From the NCBI RefSeq assembly GCF_032271945.1, contig NZ_CP130319.1, positions 699,001 to 763,000 of the forward strand: 64,000 nucleotides of DNA. Direction: 5' to 3'. Both the position numbers and the translations under genes were made by a program. Position 1 is the first letter of the stretch; the number at the start of each line of letters is the position of its first letter. This DNA is from Paenibacillus sp. MBLB1832. GTDB lineage: Bacteria > Bacillota > Bacilli > Paenibacillales > NBRC-103111. Below the pieces are notes generated by a model. The model saw nothing but the letters and a program-made list of their open reading frames with translations, was not told the DNA's origin and searched no databases. Positions 33,860-42,885 of the stretch are shown piece after piece.

Positions 33860-34969
33860 TTAACGAATCGCATCTCGTAGATAGGTATCAAGATGAGATC
33901 TGTGGGTGTAAGAGGGTTGTAATTCTGGTTGGAAAAACTGATACGTGTTCCGCCCTTGTGCTTTGGCTGCATACATGGCAAGGTCGGCGTTCCTTAGGAG
34001 AAGTTCAGGTGATTCGCCGTCATGCGGATAGCTGGCAATTCCCATATTCGTAGAGACATAAATATCGCCATCCTCCATGTGGAACGGAATCTCTAACAAC
34101 GCAATAATACGATTAGCGAGCTCCTGAATGCTTTCCGTATTTCCGCGTGGAAGCAAGATGACAAATTCATCTCCGCTTAGCCTAGAAACGAAGCCATGTG
34201 CAGGCAGGGCAGTCGCAATCAGAGCGGCGAATTTTTGTAAAATGTGGTCACCCGCATGATGTCCGAAGGAGTCATTAATCCATTTGAAGCGATAAATATC
34301 TAAGAAAATGACACCGACCGATTCCTCACGCTCCCTTGCACAATCTAAAGCAGCTTGAAATTGCTGATGAAATTGATTCCGATTCGGCAAGCCTGTCAAA
34401 TGATCGAAATAAGCAAGCTGATGAATGCGTTCCTCTGATTGTCGGATCTCGGTTAAATCGCGGATATAGGCGGTATAGATCGTTTTATTTCGAAAAACAA
34501 AGTGCGTAATGATCATTTCCGCTGGAAATGACGTTCGATCGGCGCGATATGCAGTGACTTCTAAACGTTTGCCGATGAGCGAGGATGATTTGTTGGCTAG
34601 TTGTTCATATAACAACGAGGCTTCTTGTCCATTCAGATGATCGGGAAAAAGGAGATCGAAGATCGTAAGATGGAGCGCTTCTATGCGTGTGTAACCGAAT
34701 AAAGCTTGAGCAGCGGGATTGAATTCAATGATCCAGCCCTGCGATTTAAACATAAAGATCCCATCGATCGCTGATTCGAGAATGGAGGCCTTGAGGGCGA
34801 TTTGCTCAGCGAGTCGCCGATCGACGGTTAACGAGCGAAAGATGCTCTTATTTTCAGATGAAGAAATGTTGCGAGCTAGTCGAAAGGCCGTGTAGGAGGC
34901 CAGCAGCGCAAAACATAACAGAAGCGCGACGAGAAAGACAAGTGAATGTTCTGTTAGTAAATGATGCAT
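33860..34969 (-). CDS. PAS-GGDEF diguanylate cyclase, EAL-less
   Basis: A 369-residue protein: one membrane helix (SLVFLVALLLCFALLASYTA), a PAS domain (residues 65-185, AIDGIFMFKSQGWIIEFNPA, LFGYTRIEA) and a GGDEF domain with SGDEF in place of GGDEF, a variant that is often active. The protein ends in HLDTYLRDAIR, which is how the linker to an EAL domain normally begins, so a phosphodiesterase domain may have been lost. ATG 34969 follows GAGGGGG by nine bases. A c-di-GMP-I riboswitch precedes it. Confidence 0.88.
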   Translation of the reverse strand: MHHLLTEHSLVFLVALLLCFALLASYTAFRLARNISSSENKSIFRSLTVDRRLAEQIALKASILESAIDGIFMFKSQGWIIEFNPAAQALFGYTRIEALHLTIFDLLFPDHLNGQEASLLYEQLANKSSSLIGKRLEVTAYRADRTSFPAEMIITHFVFRNKTIYTAYIRDLTEIRQSEERIHQLAYFDHLTGLPNRNQFHQQFQAALDCAREREESVGVIFLDIYRFKWINDSFGHHAGDHILQKFAALIATALPAHGFVSRLSGDEFVILLPRGNTESIQELANRIIALLEIPFHMEDGDIYVSTNMGIASYPHDGESPELLLRNADLAMYAAKAQGRNTYQFFQPELQPSYTHRSHLDTYLRDAIR

Positions 34970-35014
34970 AAAAGCGGCCCCCTCAATTGGCAAAAAAGTC
35001 ATGCTTACATATGT

Positions 35015-35049
35015 AAAAAGGGGACCATCCCGAATAAAGGATGATCCCT
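35015..35049 (-). terminator. Riboswitch expression-platform terminator
   Basis: On the minus strand GGGATCATCC pairs with GGATGGTCCC across TTTATTC and is followed by CTTTTT. It lies directly 3' of the c-di-GMP-I aptamer and 45 bp before the cyclase start codon. Confidence 0.85.
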
Positions 35050-35054
35050 CGTTA

Positions 35055-35148
35055 CTCGGCAACCTGTCAACCGTATCGCCCCTGTATGGGAAGAGTTAGG
35101 CCATGGCTTTGCGTCTCACTGTTTCCAGTGATTTGCCCTTTTCGATTT
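35055..35148 (-). promoter_or_regulatory. c-di-GMP-I (GEMM-I) riboswitch aptamer
   Basis: The minus strand has the GEMM-I blocks in order: GGGCAAATCACTGGAAACAG (P1b with GNRA-type GGAAAC tetraloop), GAGACGCAAAGCCATGGCCT, then a second stem ending GGTTGACAGGTTGCC with the receptor side of the tetraloop contact. The aptamer senses c-di-GMP. Together with the terminator it should let the level of c-di-GMP set expression of the cyclase gene behind it. Confidence 0.85.
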
Positions 35149-35260
35149 TTCGCGGTATGGGTTACCAAATAATCCATACGATGTGATGCTATTTCCCTAT
35201 TATAGAGCAGGGTAAAATTACCTGTATATAGCATTAAATGTTGCTTTTTGTCGAATACAA

Positions 35261-35491
35261 TTAAGATTGGATAAGTAAATATGACTGAATTTTAAAAGAT
35301 GAAATGACATTATCATTGCCCGTTGTGGTCAAATTGCTATTATCCGACGTGAAAGTCCATGCAGTACCAGCAAAATTGTCGTCTGCATAGGCAGTAACTG
35401 TGCGACCCGCGGGCACTTTTAGCGACGAGATCGCGTCGTTCGGAATTTCTTGAAAAAGGCTATGCAACTGTGTGACAATAAAGGTTGGCAT
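35261..35491 (-). CDS. Beta/gamma-crystallin-like domain, probably a fragment
   Basis: A 76-residue frame with IPNDAISSLKVPAGRTVTAY, DDNFAGTAWTFTSDN and NDNVISSFKI. The paired NDxISS and the Y-x-D-x-N-F-x-G-x-x-W patterns are those of a Ca-binding beta/gamma-crystallin Greek-key motif. Only one and a half motifs are present and no good ribosome-binding site precedes ATG 35491, so this is probably the end of a larger secreted or lectin-bearing protein. Confidence 0.5.
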   Translation of the reverse strand: MPTFIVTQLHSLFQEIPNDAISSLKVPAGRTVTAYADDNFAGTAWTFTSDNSNLTTTGNDNVISSFKIQSYLLIQS

Positions 35492-35537
35492 GATTATGGG
35501 TGTACAGAATGAGACCTTTCAGGGAGGATTGTAAACG

Positions 35538-36455
35538 ATGAAAACGATAAAGCTGGGTACGAGCCAATTAGATGTGCCAGTTGTTGCGGTAGGCTGCATG
35601 CGAATAAATTCGCTAGACAAAAATGAGGCGGAACGCTTTGTGCAAGGGGCGATGGAGGTTGGAGCTAATTTCTTTGACCATGCCGATATTTATGGAGGCG
35701 GGATGTGCGAAGAGATTTTTGCTGATGCGATCCAAATGAACGCAACCGTGCGGGAGAAAATCATTCTGCAATCCAAGTGCGGCATTCGCAAGGGCATGTT
35801 TGACTTTTCGAAAGAGCATATTTTGGACTCCGTCGATCATATTCTAAAACGTCTAAAAACCGAATACCTGGATATTCTGCTCCTGCATCGCCCAGATGCT
35901 TTGGTAGAGCCAGATGAGGTTGCTGAGGCTTTCGATCTTCTGGAGCGTACGGGGAAAGTGAGACATTTCGGTGTTTCCAATCAAACGCCGCTGCAAATGC
36001 AGTTGCTGAAAAAGTAAGTCAAACAGCCACTCGTCGCCAACCAGCTGCAGCTCAGCATCACGAATTCGACGATGATCTCCAATGGGATGAACGTTAACAT
36101 GCTTAATGATTCCGCTGTCAATCGGGACAGTAATGTACTAGATTTTTGCAGACTGCACGATATCACGATCCAACCGTGGTCGCCGTTCCAGTACGGGTTC
36201 TTCGAAGGTGTGTTCCTAGATAACAAGAAATTCTCAGAACTTAATCAAAAAATTGATGAAATCGCAGCTAAGTATGAAGTGAGCAACACGACCATCGCGA
36301 TAGCTTGGATTTTGCGTCACCCGGCTAAGATGCAGCCAGTCACGGGCACGATGAATTTGCAAAGGTTGATCGAATGCTGCAATGCAGCGGATGTGTATCT
36401 GACACGCCAAGAGTGGTATAAGATTTATTGTGCTGCGGGGAATGTGCTGCCTTAG
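35538..36455 (+). pseudogene. Aldo/keto reductase with an in-frame nonsense codon
   Basis: A 305-codon AKR reading frame complete except for TAA at 36015-36017 (codon 160). Before it: GTSQLDVPVVAVGCMRIN, FFDHADIYGGG with catalytic Asp and Tyr, the ILQSKCG Lys, and LLLHRPDAL with the catalytic His. After it in the same frame: VKQPLVANQLQLSITNSTMI, IQPWSPFQYGFFEG and AIAWILRHPAKMQPVTGTMN. The family consensus has Tyr at the stop position, one base away from TAA. Either a real loss of function or one base-call error. Confidence 0.88.
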
Positions 36456-36473
36456 ATGAGGGAGGAAAGTGTC

Positions 36474-36746
36474 ATGTGGTGGATTATTTTAGTCCTAATC
36501 CTGCTTCTTAGTCTTATTATGGTGTACCGCATTACGTTGAGAGTCGGAGATAAGGTAAGAACGGCGAAGGTAATTAAGATGTCTTTACATGGCAAAAAAA
36601 CGGCAAAGCTCAACAAGCAACAGTGCTCGTTCTGTCGTAAAAGGGATAAGAAACTGGCGTTCTACTCGGACGAACAGGGTAGAGTCGTTGGTGTTTGTTC
36701 TGTCTGTCGACCGCAGGCGGAGCGAAGGGCTTTGATGAGATTGTGA
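36474..36746 (+). CDS. Small TM protein with CxxC-CxxC zinc ribbon
   Basis: A 90-residue protein: a membrane helix (WWIILVLILLLSLIMVYRIT) and a cytosolic tail carrying CSFCRKRDKK and VGVCSVCR, a four-cysteine zinc ribbon. I do not know the family. ATG 36474 follows GGGAGGAAA. It is the last gene before a strong terminator. Confidence 0.6.
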   Translation: MWWIILVLILLLSLIMVYRITLRVGDKVRTAKVIKMSLHGKKTAKLNKQQCSFCRKRDKKLAFYSDEQGRVVGVCSVCRPQAERRALMRL

Positions 36747-36750
36747 TAAG

Positions 36751-36782
36751 AAAGAGACGGATGAGCGTTCATCCGTCTCTTT
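36751..36782 (+). terminator. Terminator
   Basis: AAAGAGACGGATGA pairs with TCATCCGTCTCTTT. It separates convergent genes and can act in both directions. Confidence 0.88.
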
Positions 36783-36811
36783 CTCCTTCTTTTTTGAAAA
36801 TGCTAACCCGC

Positions 36812-38500
36812 CTATTTCCACGACGGTTGAAGCTGGATCGCAGGATCGGGACGGTGCACGCCTTGCGGCTTGTAACCGAGCAGCGAGCTGCAGCCGCACA
36901 GGTCGGCCAGCAGCCAAATAATGCTCAGCCACATTTCCGTGCCTTGCAGGCCTGGCGGGAAGGAGCGCTCCAACTCGAAGCTGAAGCCTTTGCCGTCGAC
37001 CCATTGGCCTAGCGTGCGACCAAGTTGGTTTTTTGCCCATTGCACGGCTTCGCCTCGGCGGTAATCCGTTTGCTTGTAGCAAAGCCATAGCGGATGAATG
37101 ACGTCGAGGACATTGCAGGCGTTGCCCGCATCATGGCGGAAGTAGTTGCGGTTACGGCTATGCGCTAAAATCGTGTCAATGGCGGCCTCCGGGTAGGGAA
37201 GCGGCAGCCCGAATTGTGCAAATGTTCCACGGGTTAGCCGATAGAAGCCGTTCACGGGCTGGAGCCATTGCTCGCCAGGTGTCGGCAGCCCCCACATGCC
37301 GCTATAGGGATCGGCTTGTGCATAGAGCCAACCGAATACATCATGTGGCCGCTCACCGCCGAAATGTTTCTGGTTTAAGTAAAGGCCGGTCCCGAAGCAG
37401 TCAATCCAATCACCGGCCGACCAGGCATTTGTTTGCCAAGGCAGAGATGCTAGCTTCTCATAAAGGGATGCCCCCTTCAGCTCCGAGACAGCACGAACCG
37501 GGTAGGGTAATGTAGCATCAAGCAGTTCCAAAGCATAGCCGACAGCTAGCAAATGATAACGGGACAAATGGTCCGTTAACCGCGCAGGGTCATCGTCAGC
37601 CGCAGGCGGGTTCCAAGGGTCAGGCAGCAGACCGCTGACAGGATCCTGAAAGCCGCGCAGTTTGGCGACCAATTCTTCCTTGTTCAGGCCGGGCGGCAGC
37701 GTGCCGAATAGAGCGGCAATTTCGATCGCGTCGCACCAGGCGCGGACGGTTTTTTTGGTGCCCAGCACCGTTTTATCTACATAAATGGGTCCATCTTCGG
37801 TTTGTACATAATAAGAGGCAAGCAATTCTTGATGCTGCGCCTTTACCTTTGCGCCGAAAGCGGCCAAAGCGCTCTCCAGATCGGAAACAGCTGCAGCGGA
37901 AGCGGAAGAACTAGCTCCTTCTAATCGGTTGCGGAGCACCTTTGCAGGATTGCCGCCTGCGATGCTGTAGGCTGGAACATCCTTGGTGACGATAGCTCCA
38001 GCCGCAATAATACTGTGTGCGCCGATGGTAACACCATCCAGCACAACGGCATTGGCACCGATCCAGACATCATCCTCGATGATGATGCCTTTCGTAGTTA
38101 GAGGCTGCTGATAGATGGGCAGCATGGTATCCTCATAGCCATGATTGAAGCCGAAGATCGAGACATGAGTCGCGATGCGAACGCCATCTCCGATCTGAAC
38201 ACGACCGGCAATCGTTGCATATGAATTGACCGTGCTGTTAGCGCCGATTTGAATATGTTCGCCTCGAACCGTTGCGCCAGCCGCAATATAGCTTTTCTCT
38301 CCCATAGCAAAACGTTCCGGAAAGAAATGCGCTTTTCGAGATACATAGCTGTTCGTGCCAAACTCCGCTTTATATCGGTGTATCAAAAATCGCTGCCATT
38401 CCAGCTGCTTCTCGCGTTGCTCTTCCGTCGGCGATAGCCACGGCATATAATCGAGTTCTTCATCGTTCCAATGCTCGGAAATTGCTAGTATGTGATCCAT
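36812..38500 (-). CDS. Left-handed beta-helix acetyltransferase fused to a large C-terminal domain
   Basis: A 562-residue protein. Residues 60-200 are hexapeptide repeats of a maltose/galactoside O-acetyltransferase type domain (IQIGANSTVNSYATIAGRVQ, ISIFGFNHG-like SIFGFNHGYEDT with catalytic His, IIIEDDVWIGANAVVLDGVT, PAYSIAGGNPAKVLRNRLEG). Residues 215-562 form a second domain rich in Trp and Tyr with repeated helical hairpins (AWSAGDWIDCFGTGLYLNQ, GTEMWLSIIWLLADLCG), perhaps an alpha/alpha toroid acting on glycans. The normal acetyltransferase ends at about 200, so this is a fusion. It is divergent from the AraC regulator. Confidence 0.78.
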   Translation of the reverse strand: MDHILAISEHWNDEELDYMPWLSPTEEQREKQLEWQRFLIHRYKAEFGTNSYVSRKAHFFPERFAMGEKSYIAAGATVRGEHIQIGANSTVNSYATIAGRVQIGDGVRIATHVSIFGFNHGYEDTMLPIYQQPLTTKGIIIEDDVWIGANAVVLDGVTIGAHSIIAAGAIVTKDVPAYSIAGGNPAKVLRNRLEGASSSASAAAVSDLESALAAFGAKVKAQHQELLASYYVQTEDGPIYVDKTVLGTKKTVRAWCDAIEIAALFGTLPPGLNKEELVAKLRGFQDPVSGLLPDPWNPPAADDDPARLTDHLSRYHLLAVGYALELLDATLPYPVRAVSELKGASLYEKLASLPWQTNAWSAGDWIDCFGTGLYLNQKHFGGERPHDVFGWLYAQADPYSGMWGLPTPGEQWLQPVNGFYRLTRGTFAQFGLPLPYPEAAIDTILAHSRNRNYFRHDAGNACNVLDVIHPLWLCYKQTDYRRGEAVQWAKNQLGRTLGQWVDGKGFSFELERSFPPGLQGTEMWLSIIWLLADLCGCSSLLGYKPQGVHRPDPAIQLQPSWK

Positions 38501-38648
38501 TCTTGACCTCCTAGGGATGTTCCTTTCTTAATATAACAACTTTGATAAATCTAATGGAATAGCGAAAACGGCTATTTTCATTTGTAAAAAACGCTCCAAC
38601 CTATGCTACAATGGAATGAAGCGAATCGGTGGCGCGAGGAGGGTGCGA

Positions 38649-39485
38649 ATGAAAGGAATAGCCGTTAATAACCTGGCTCTTCGCGTATTGTGGGTGTTCG
38701 ATAAGCGTACAACGTCTGGTTGGACAGATATCCGACAAACGACAGATGTGCACACCTTTTACTGGATTGCAGGCGGAGAGGGCACTTTTGTAGATGAAAA
38801 GGGGACGAACTATCGGGTTCGCAAAGGACATCTCGTCTACTTGAAACCCGGCTTTCACTTGCACATGTCAACGGATGCGGACAATCCGCTTAGGATCATT
38901 ATGGTGCTGACGGAAATTGGTTACCTGCCATATGAGCAACGAGTGTGGGGGAGCGTGGAGCCACTTGCAGCGTTGCCTTTTCTGATCTTAAGAGCGTTCG
39001 CGAGCGAGCAGGCGAAGGTTGTGGATAAGATTTTTCAGAGCCTAATCGATGGCTGGATCCCTGGCGAACAGGGAGGCACAGTGCGGGATCAGTTAAAGCT
39101 GCTGGAGCTCATTCAATTTCTTCATGCGAATCCTGAGGAAGAGCTGAAAGATCGACCCGCGCAGGAAGCGTATGTACAGATGAAAAACTATCTGGAGACG
39201 CATCATGCCGCCAACATCAAGCTTAGTGAGCTTGCTGCTCGTTATGGGATTTCAGAGTCGTATTCGCGTAAAATGTTTCTCAAACAGCTTCAGCAAACCC
39301 CGAAGCAATATTTGCAATCCATCCGGGTCGGACACGCCAAGCAACTGCTCGTTTTTACTGACATGTCGATGCGCGATATTGCTCAGGCTTGCGGCTATGG
39401 GGATGAATTTCATTTTAGCAAAATGTTTAAGTCGTTAACGGGGACTGCCCCATCTGTGTTTAGAGAATCGAGAAGCAGGGGATGA
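38649..39485 (+). CDS. AraC family regulator
   Basis: A 278-residue AraC regulator: cupin domain (TDVHTFYWIAGGEGTFVDEK, GHLVYLKPGFHLHM) and C-terminal double HTH (IKLSELAARYGISESYSRKM and MRDIAQACGYGDEFHFSKMF). ATG 38649 has GAGGAGGG six bases upstream. The sugar kinase follows 13 bases later; the fused acetyltransferase is divergent. The three genes likely form one carbohydrate module. Confidence 0.85.
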   Translation: MKGIAVNNLALRVLWVFDKRTTSGWTDIRQTTDVHTFYWIAGGEGTFVDEKGTNYRVRKGHLVYLKPGFHLHMSTDADNPLRIIMVLTEIGYLPYEQRVWGSVEPLAALPFLILRAFASEQAKVVDKIFQSLIDGWIPGEQGGTVRDQLKLLELIQFLHANPEEELKDRPAQEAYVQMKNYLETHHAANIKLSELAARYGISESYSRKMFLKQLQQTPKQYLQSIRVGHAKQLLVFTDMSMRDIAQACGYGDEFHFSKMFKSLTGTAPSVFRESRSRG

Positions 39486-39498
39486 GGAGATGAAGGGA

Positions 39499-40509
39499 AT
39501 GAATGATGGGATGGCAGGTATTTCAGGGAAAAAAGCAACCAAATCAACGATCGTCTGTCTAGGCGAATTGTTAATTGATTTCGTGCCGGAGGAGAACGGT
39601 CAGGCGCTAGCCGACGTAGGCCGGTTCGGACGGGCGGCGGGCGGAGCGCCCGCGAATGTGGCTGCGGCAGTCGCCAAGTTAGGCGGCGACGCGAGGTTTA
39701 TCGGCAAAATCGGCCGAGATCCCTTCGGCGATTACTTGGTGCGCACGCTGCAGGACGTTGGCGTTCAAACGGCTGTGCTCCAGACCGACGAGGCCAAGAC
39801 GGGTCTGGCTTTTGTTTCGCTGCGCGCGGATGGGGAGCGCGACTTCTTGTTTTTCCGCGACCCGGCGGCGGACATGCTGCTGCGCGAAGACGAAGTCGAG
39901 CCGCAGTGGCTGGAAGACGCCGCGGTTTATCATTTCGGCTCGGTATCCCTGATTGCCGAGCCTTGCCGCACCGCGACGCTCGACGCTGCGCGTCGTGCGC
40001 GGGAGTTCGGCGCATTGGTGTCGTACGACCCCAATGTGCGGCTAGCTCTGTGGCCGAGCGCGGACGCCGCTCGGGCTGAGATTCTGGCGCAGCTAGGGCT
40101 TGCGGATGTGGTCAAGGTCAGCGAGGAGGAAATCGAATTCCTCCTCGGGGTTGACGCGACCACAGGTGCGGAGCTCCTGCTGCAAAGCGGTCCCAAGGTG
40201 ATTGTCATCACCTTGGGGGCGCAAGGCTGCCGCGTCGTAAGCGCGCGGCAGGATGTCGTCATCCCCGGCGTGCCTGTGGCCGCCGTGGATACGACCGGCG
40301 CCGGCGACAGCTTCGTCGGCGGCATGCTCTTTCAGTTGGCGTCGCTGGGCGTGACGCCAGCCACCATCGTTGATGCGCTAGCGGAGCCTGGCGCATCGGA
40401 GTGGGTTTTCGCCTTCGCGAACCGCGTAGGCGCGATTACCACGACGCGCAGGGGAGCGATCCCTGCGCTGCCTACCTTGGCGGAAGTGGAAGCTGTTTCC
40501 TCGCGGTAA
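39499..40509 (+). CDS. PfkB family sugar kinase (fructokinase-like)
   Basis: A 336-residue PfkB kinase: ribokinase signature 1 GGAPANVAAAVAKLGG, FIGKIGRDPFGDYL, and signature 2 DTTGAGDSFVGGML with the catalytic Asp. It phosphorylates fructose or a related sugar. GAGGAG precedes ATG 39499 by nine bases; ATG 39490 abuts that site. The coding sequence is GC-richer than its neighbours. Confidence 0.88.
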   Translation: MNDGMAGISGKKATKSTIVCLGELLIDFVPEENGQALADVGRFGRAAGGAPANVAAAVAKLGGDARFIGKIGRDPFGDYLVRTLQDVGVQTAVLQTDEAKTGLAFVSLRADGERDFLFFRDPAADMLLREDEVEPQWLEDAAVYHFGSVSLIAEPCRTATLDAARRAREFGALVSYDPNVRLALWPSADAARAEILAQLGLADVVKVSEEEIEFLLGVDATTGAELLLQSGPKVIVITLGAQGCRVVSARQDVVIPGVPVAAVDTTGAGDSFVGGMLFQLASLGVTPATIVDALAEPGASEWVFAFANRVGAITTTRRGAIPALPTLAEVEAVSSR

Positions 40510-40889
40510 GCAGGACGAACTTGATTACCCGAAAATTGAAATTCTGAGATATCTACAAGATTGCTCTTACCTATGTATTTTTGGATCTTCTCGTTTCCCT
40601 GAGTCAAAGGGATAGTGATGATAGAGCGCGTTCGTCGAATGGGACGGGGGTCCCAGGGGTGCGGCTTCGCTTGAAAAGGTAGGGATAATAGCAGGAAGTC
40701 GGTCCTAAGCTGTAAAGAACGTTGTAAATTTATGTTGAAATTTGGAATAATCTATGATATTTTTACTATATTGTTACGAACTGAATATCGTTGTATTTGC
40801 GAAGAACGCAAATGTCGGAGAGTTTTTCTCCGGGGTTTGCGTTCTTTTTTGTCATTCGCGTTACTCCGAGACTTGAAGGAGGTGGTCAA
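40510..40889 (+). promoter_or_regulatory. Leader region of the pilus operon with terminator-like hairpin
   Basis: This 380-base gap has no convincing gene. At 40803-40850 AGAACGCAAA and TTTGCGTTCT form a stem with an inner CGGAGA/TCTCCG hairpin, followed by six T residues. It lies 40 bp before the AAGGAGG of the first pilus gene. It may end the kinase transcript or attenuate the pilus operon. Confidence 0.5.
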
Positions 40890-41597
40890 TTGAATCGCAG
40901 GAGAAGCCTGCTGATTAGTGTGGCAGCAGCCGTGATGGCTGCGTTGCTGGTGTACGGGGTGTATGTGCTGCAAGTGAACCAAGTTGAGCTGCAGCAGACG
41001 GTTCAGGTGGTAGTTCCGAGGGATTTCATTCGTGCGGGACAGTTTATTCGAGACGATATGGTTGAGCTTATACCAATCCAGATCGGAAGTTACACCGATG
41101 ACATGGTCACGCGGTTAGGGGATGTGGTCGACCAGGAATCGATGATTCCGCTTGGGACGAACGAGCCGATTTTGCGCTGGAAGGTGAATCGATATCATTT
41201 GCTTCCGAATGAGGGGCAGGCAACGTTTCAAATTCCGAAGGAGTATGTGCTGACGATTTCCAATGGTATTCGAGCAGGGGATCATGTGCGACTGTATGTG
41301 TCGGGAGCGGATGGAAGCTCACGCCGGCTTTTCGATAATAGGGAAATTACAGTTGCTTCCGTCAAATCCTCTGCGAATGTGGAGGTAGACAATCCGAAGA
41401 ACTCGAATCTGTTGTCCAAAGTTGAAGGCGATGAAGGGAAGATGTACACCTCACGCTTGGAAGCCAACGGGGCAATCGATCAAATCAATTTGAATTTAAC
41501 CGAGAATGAGTGGCTGCAAATCGATCAACAATGCTCGGGAAAGAAGGCACGGTTGGTTATCGCTTTTAGTTCCTCGTCAATCCTGACGGATAAATAA
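40890..41597 (+). CDS. SAF-domain pilus assembly protein (CpaB/RcpC-like)
   Basis: A 235-residue protein: N-terminal membrane helix (LLISVAAAVMAALLVYGVYV) and a SAF domain (VVPRDFIRAGQFIRDDMVEL, then a CpaB-like C-terminal fold ending VIAFSSSS). CpaB/RcpC supports Flp pilus export. TTG 40890 follows AAGGAGG by seven bases; the frame from 40791 runs through the hairpin. It heads the tad-like operon. Confidence 0.78.
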   Translation: MNRRRSLLISVAAAVMAALLVYGVYVLQVNQVELQQTVQVVVPRDFIRAGQFIRDDMVELIPIQIGSYTDDMVTRLGDVVDQESMIPLGTNEPILRWKVNRYHLLPNEGQATFQIPKEYVLTISNGIRAGDHVRLYVSGADGSSRRLFDNREITVASVKSSANVEVDNPKNSNLLSKVEGDEGKMYTSRLEANGAIDQINLNLTENEWLQIDQQCSGKKARLVIAFSSSSILTDK

Positions 41598-41622
41598 GTA
41601 ACGAAAAGAGAGGTGAATCCCT

Positions 41623-42870
41623 GTGCAAATTGGCCTGTTGGCGACGGATCAGCGATTAATTGATGAGCTGACGAATGTGGTATATGCGAAGCCTTTTGGG
41701 TGGCGAATATTTACTGATGTCAAAGATTTAGTCCCTAAAGGAACGGCGGATCAGACGTATTCGCATATCATTCTTTCGGATCGAGAACTGAGCTATGGCG
41801 AGTTGGAGGAGTTTCTTGAAAGCCTGCAAAAGCATGAGCCACAGTCGAAGATCATTGTGTTGCTTTCAAATTATCATGAGGCTGCTATCAATGAGAAGTA
41901 TGTGAAAATGTGCAAGCTGATGAAGCTCGATTACATCCTTCCAGGGCGCAGCACAGCTGTGATTGCGGATGAAATCCGCTCCTGGGTGGATGGGACGAAT
42001 GGCAGTTATGCTACGCAGGCACCGCCTGGCAAGCTGATTGCATTTGTCGGCTCAACGCCGAATATTGGCACAACACTAGCCTCTTACGGTGTTGCGTGTA
42101 TGCTGGCGTTGGAGACTTCGATGAATGTCGGCTACCTCTGTCTGAATCTCAAAAGCTCCAAGCTGCATCGCTACCTTGGCCGGGAGGAGCATCTATTCAC
42201 GCTGGATGGGTTGCGCGCAGAGTTGAAAGCGCAGAGCTTGACGCCAGAACGTTTACGCCACGTTTGCGATAAACCTAAAGAGGCGCATGGTCTTCATATC
42301 CTGTACGGCAATATGCTGCGGGAGCAGGCGGAGTTCTTTACACCATCGGAAATCATTCATTTATTGCGGGTGGCTCGGGGGGCTTTTGACATTTGCATCA
42401 TCGAAGTTAGTGCGTACTGGGATAATGCGGCGACGGTTAGCGGACTGTTGGAGGCTGACAGCAAAATTGTCGTAACGACAGGAGACATCGCACACTTTCA
42501 GGAGGATTTCTCGCGGTGGATCAGGCAAGTCGGGACTGTTTTTGGTCTGCAGCCCGATGCGTTCGAGCTGATGGCGGTGCAAACGGATCGGCATGCAAAG
42601 CAGAGTGAATTCACGATCAAAGATATTCGCAAAGAAACACAGCTGCATTTAATCGGACATATTCGGAGGCACGCAGATGCGTTAGCTCGTTGTAACCAAG
42701 GGAAGTTAATGGAGCTGCTTAGCCCAAGTCACCCGATGCACCAGGAAGTGAAGGCGGTAGCCCGCAAATTTGCTGACTTTTATCTCTTGCCTCGCAGGAC
42801 GAGTGTGCGGCAGGTTTCGTGGTTCCAGAGGTGGCTTACAGGCAAGCGTGCGATCTCTTCCATGAAATAA
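41623..42870 (+). CDS. TadZ/CpaE-like ParA-type ATPase
   Basis: A 415-residue protein: an N-terminal receiver-like domain and a MinD/ParA-like domain beginning LIAFVGSTPNIGTTLASYGV, where the deviant Walker A (STPNIGTT) lacks the usual lysines. CpaE/TadZ proteins localise the pilus machine to the pole. A degenerate P-loop suggests it binds rather than hydrolyses nucleotide. GTG 41623 has AGAGAGGTG upstream. Confidence 0.78.
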   Translation: MQIGLLATDQRLIDELTNVVYAKPFGWRIFTDVKDLVPKGTADQTYSHIILSDRELSYGELEEFLESLQKHEPQSKIIVLLSNYHEAAINEKYVKMCKLMKLDYILPGRSTAVIADEIRSWVDGTNGSYATQAPPGKLIAFVGSTPNIGTTLASYGVACMLALETSMNVGYLCLNLKSSKLHRYLGREEHLFTLDGLRAELKAQSLTPERLRHVCDKPKEAHGLHILYGNMLREQAEFFTPSEIIHLLRVARGAFDICIIEVSAYWDNAATVSGLLEADSKIVVTTGDIAHFQEDFSRWIRQVGTVFGLQPDAFELMAVQTDRHAKQSEFTIKDIRKETQLHLIGHIRRHADALARCNQGKLMELLSPSHPMHQEVKAVARKFADFYLLPRRTSVRQVSWFQRWLTGKRAISSMK

Positions 42871-42885
42871 GCGGAGGTGAACAAG

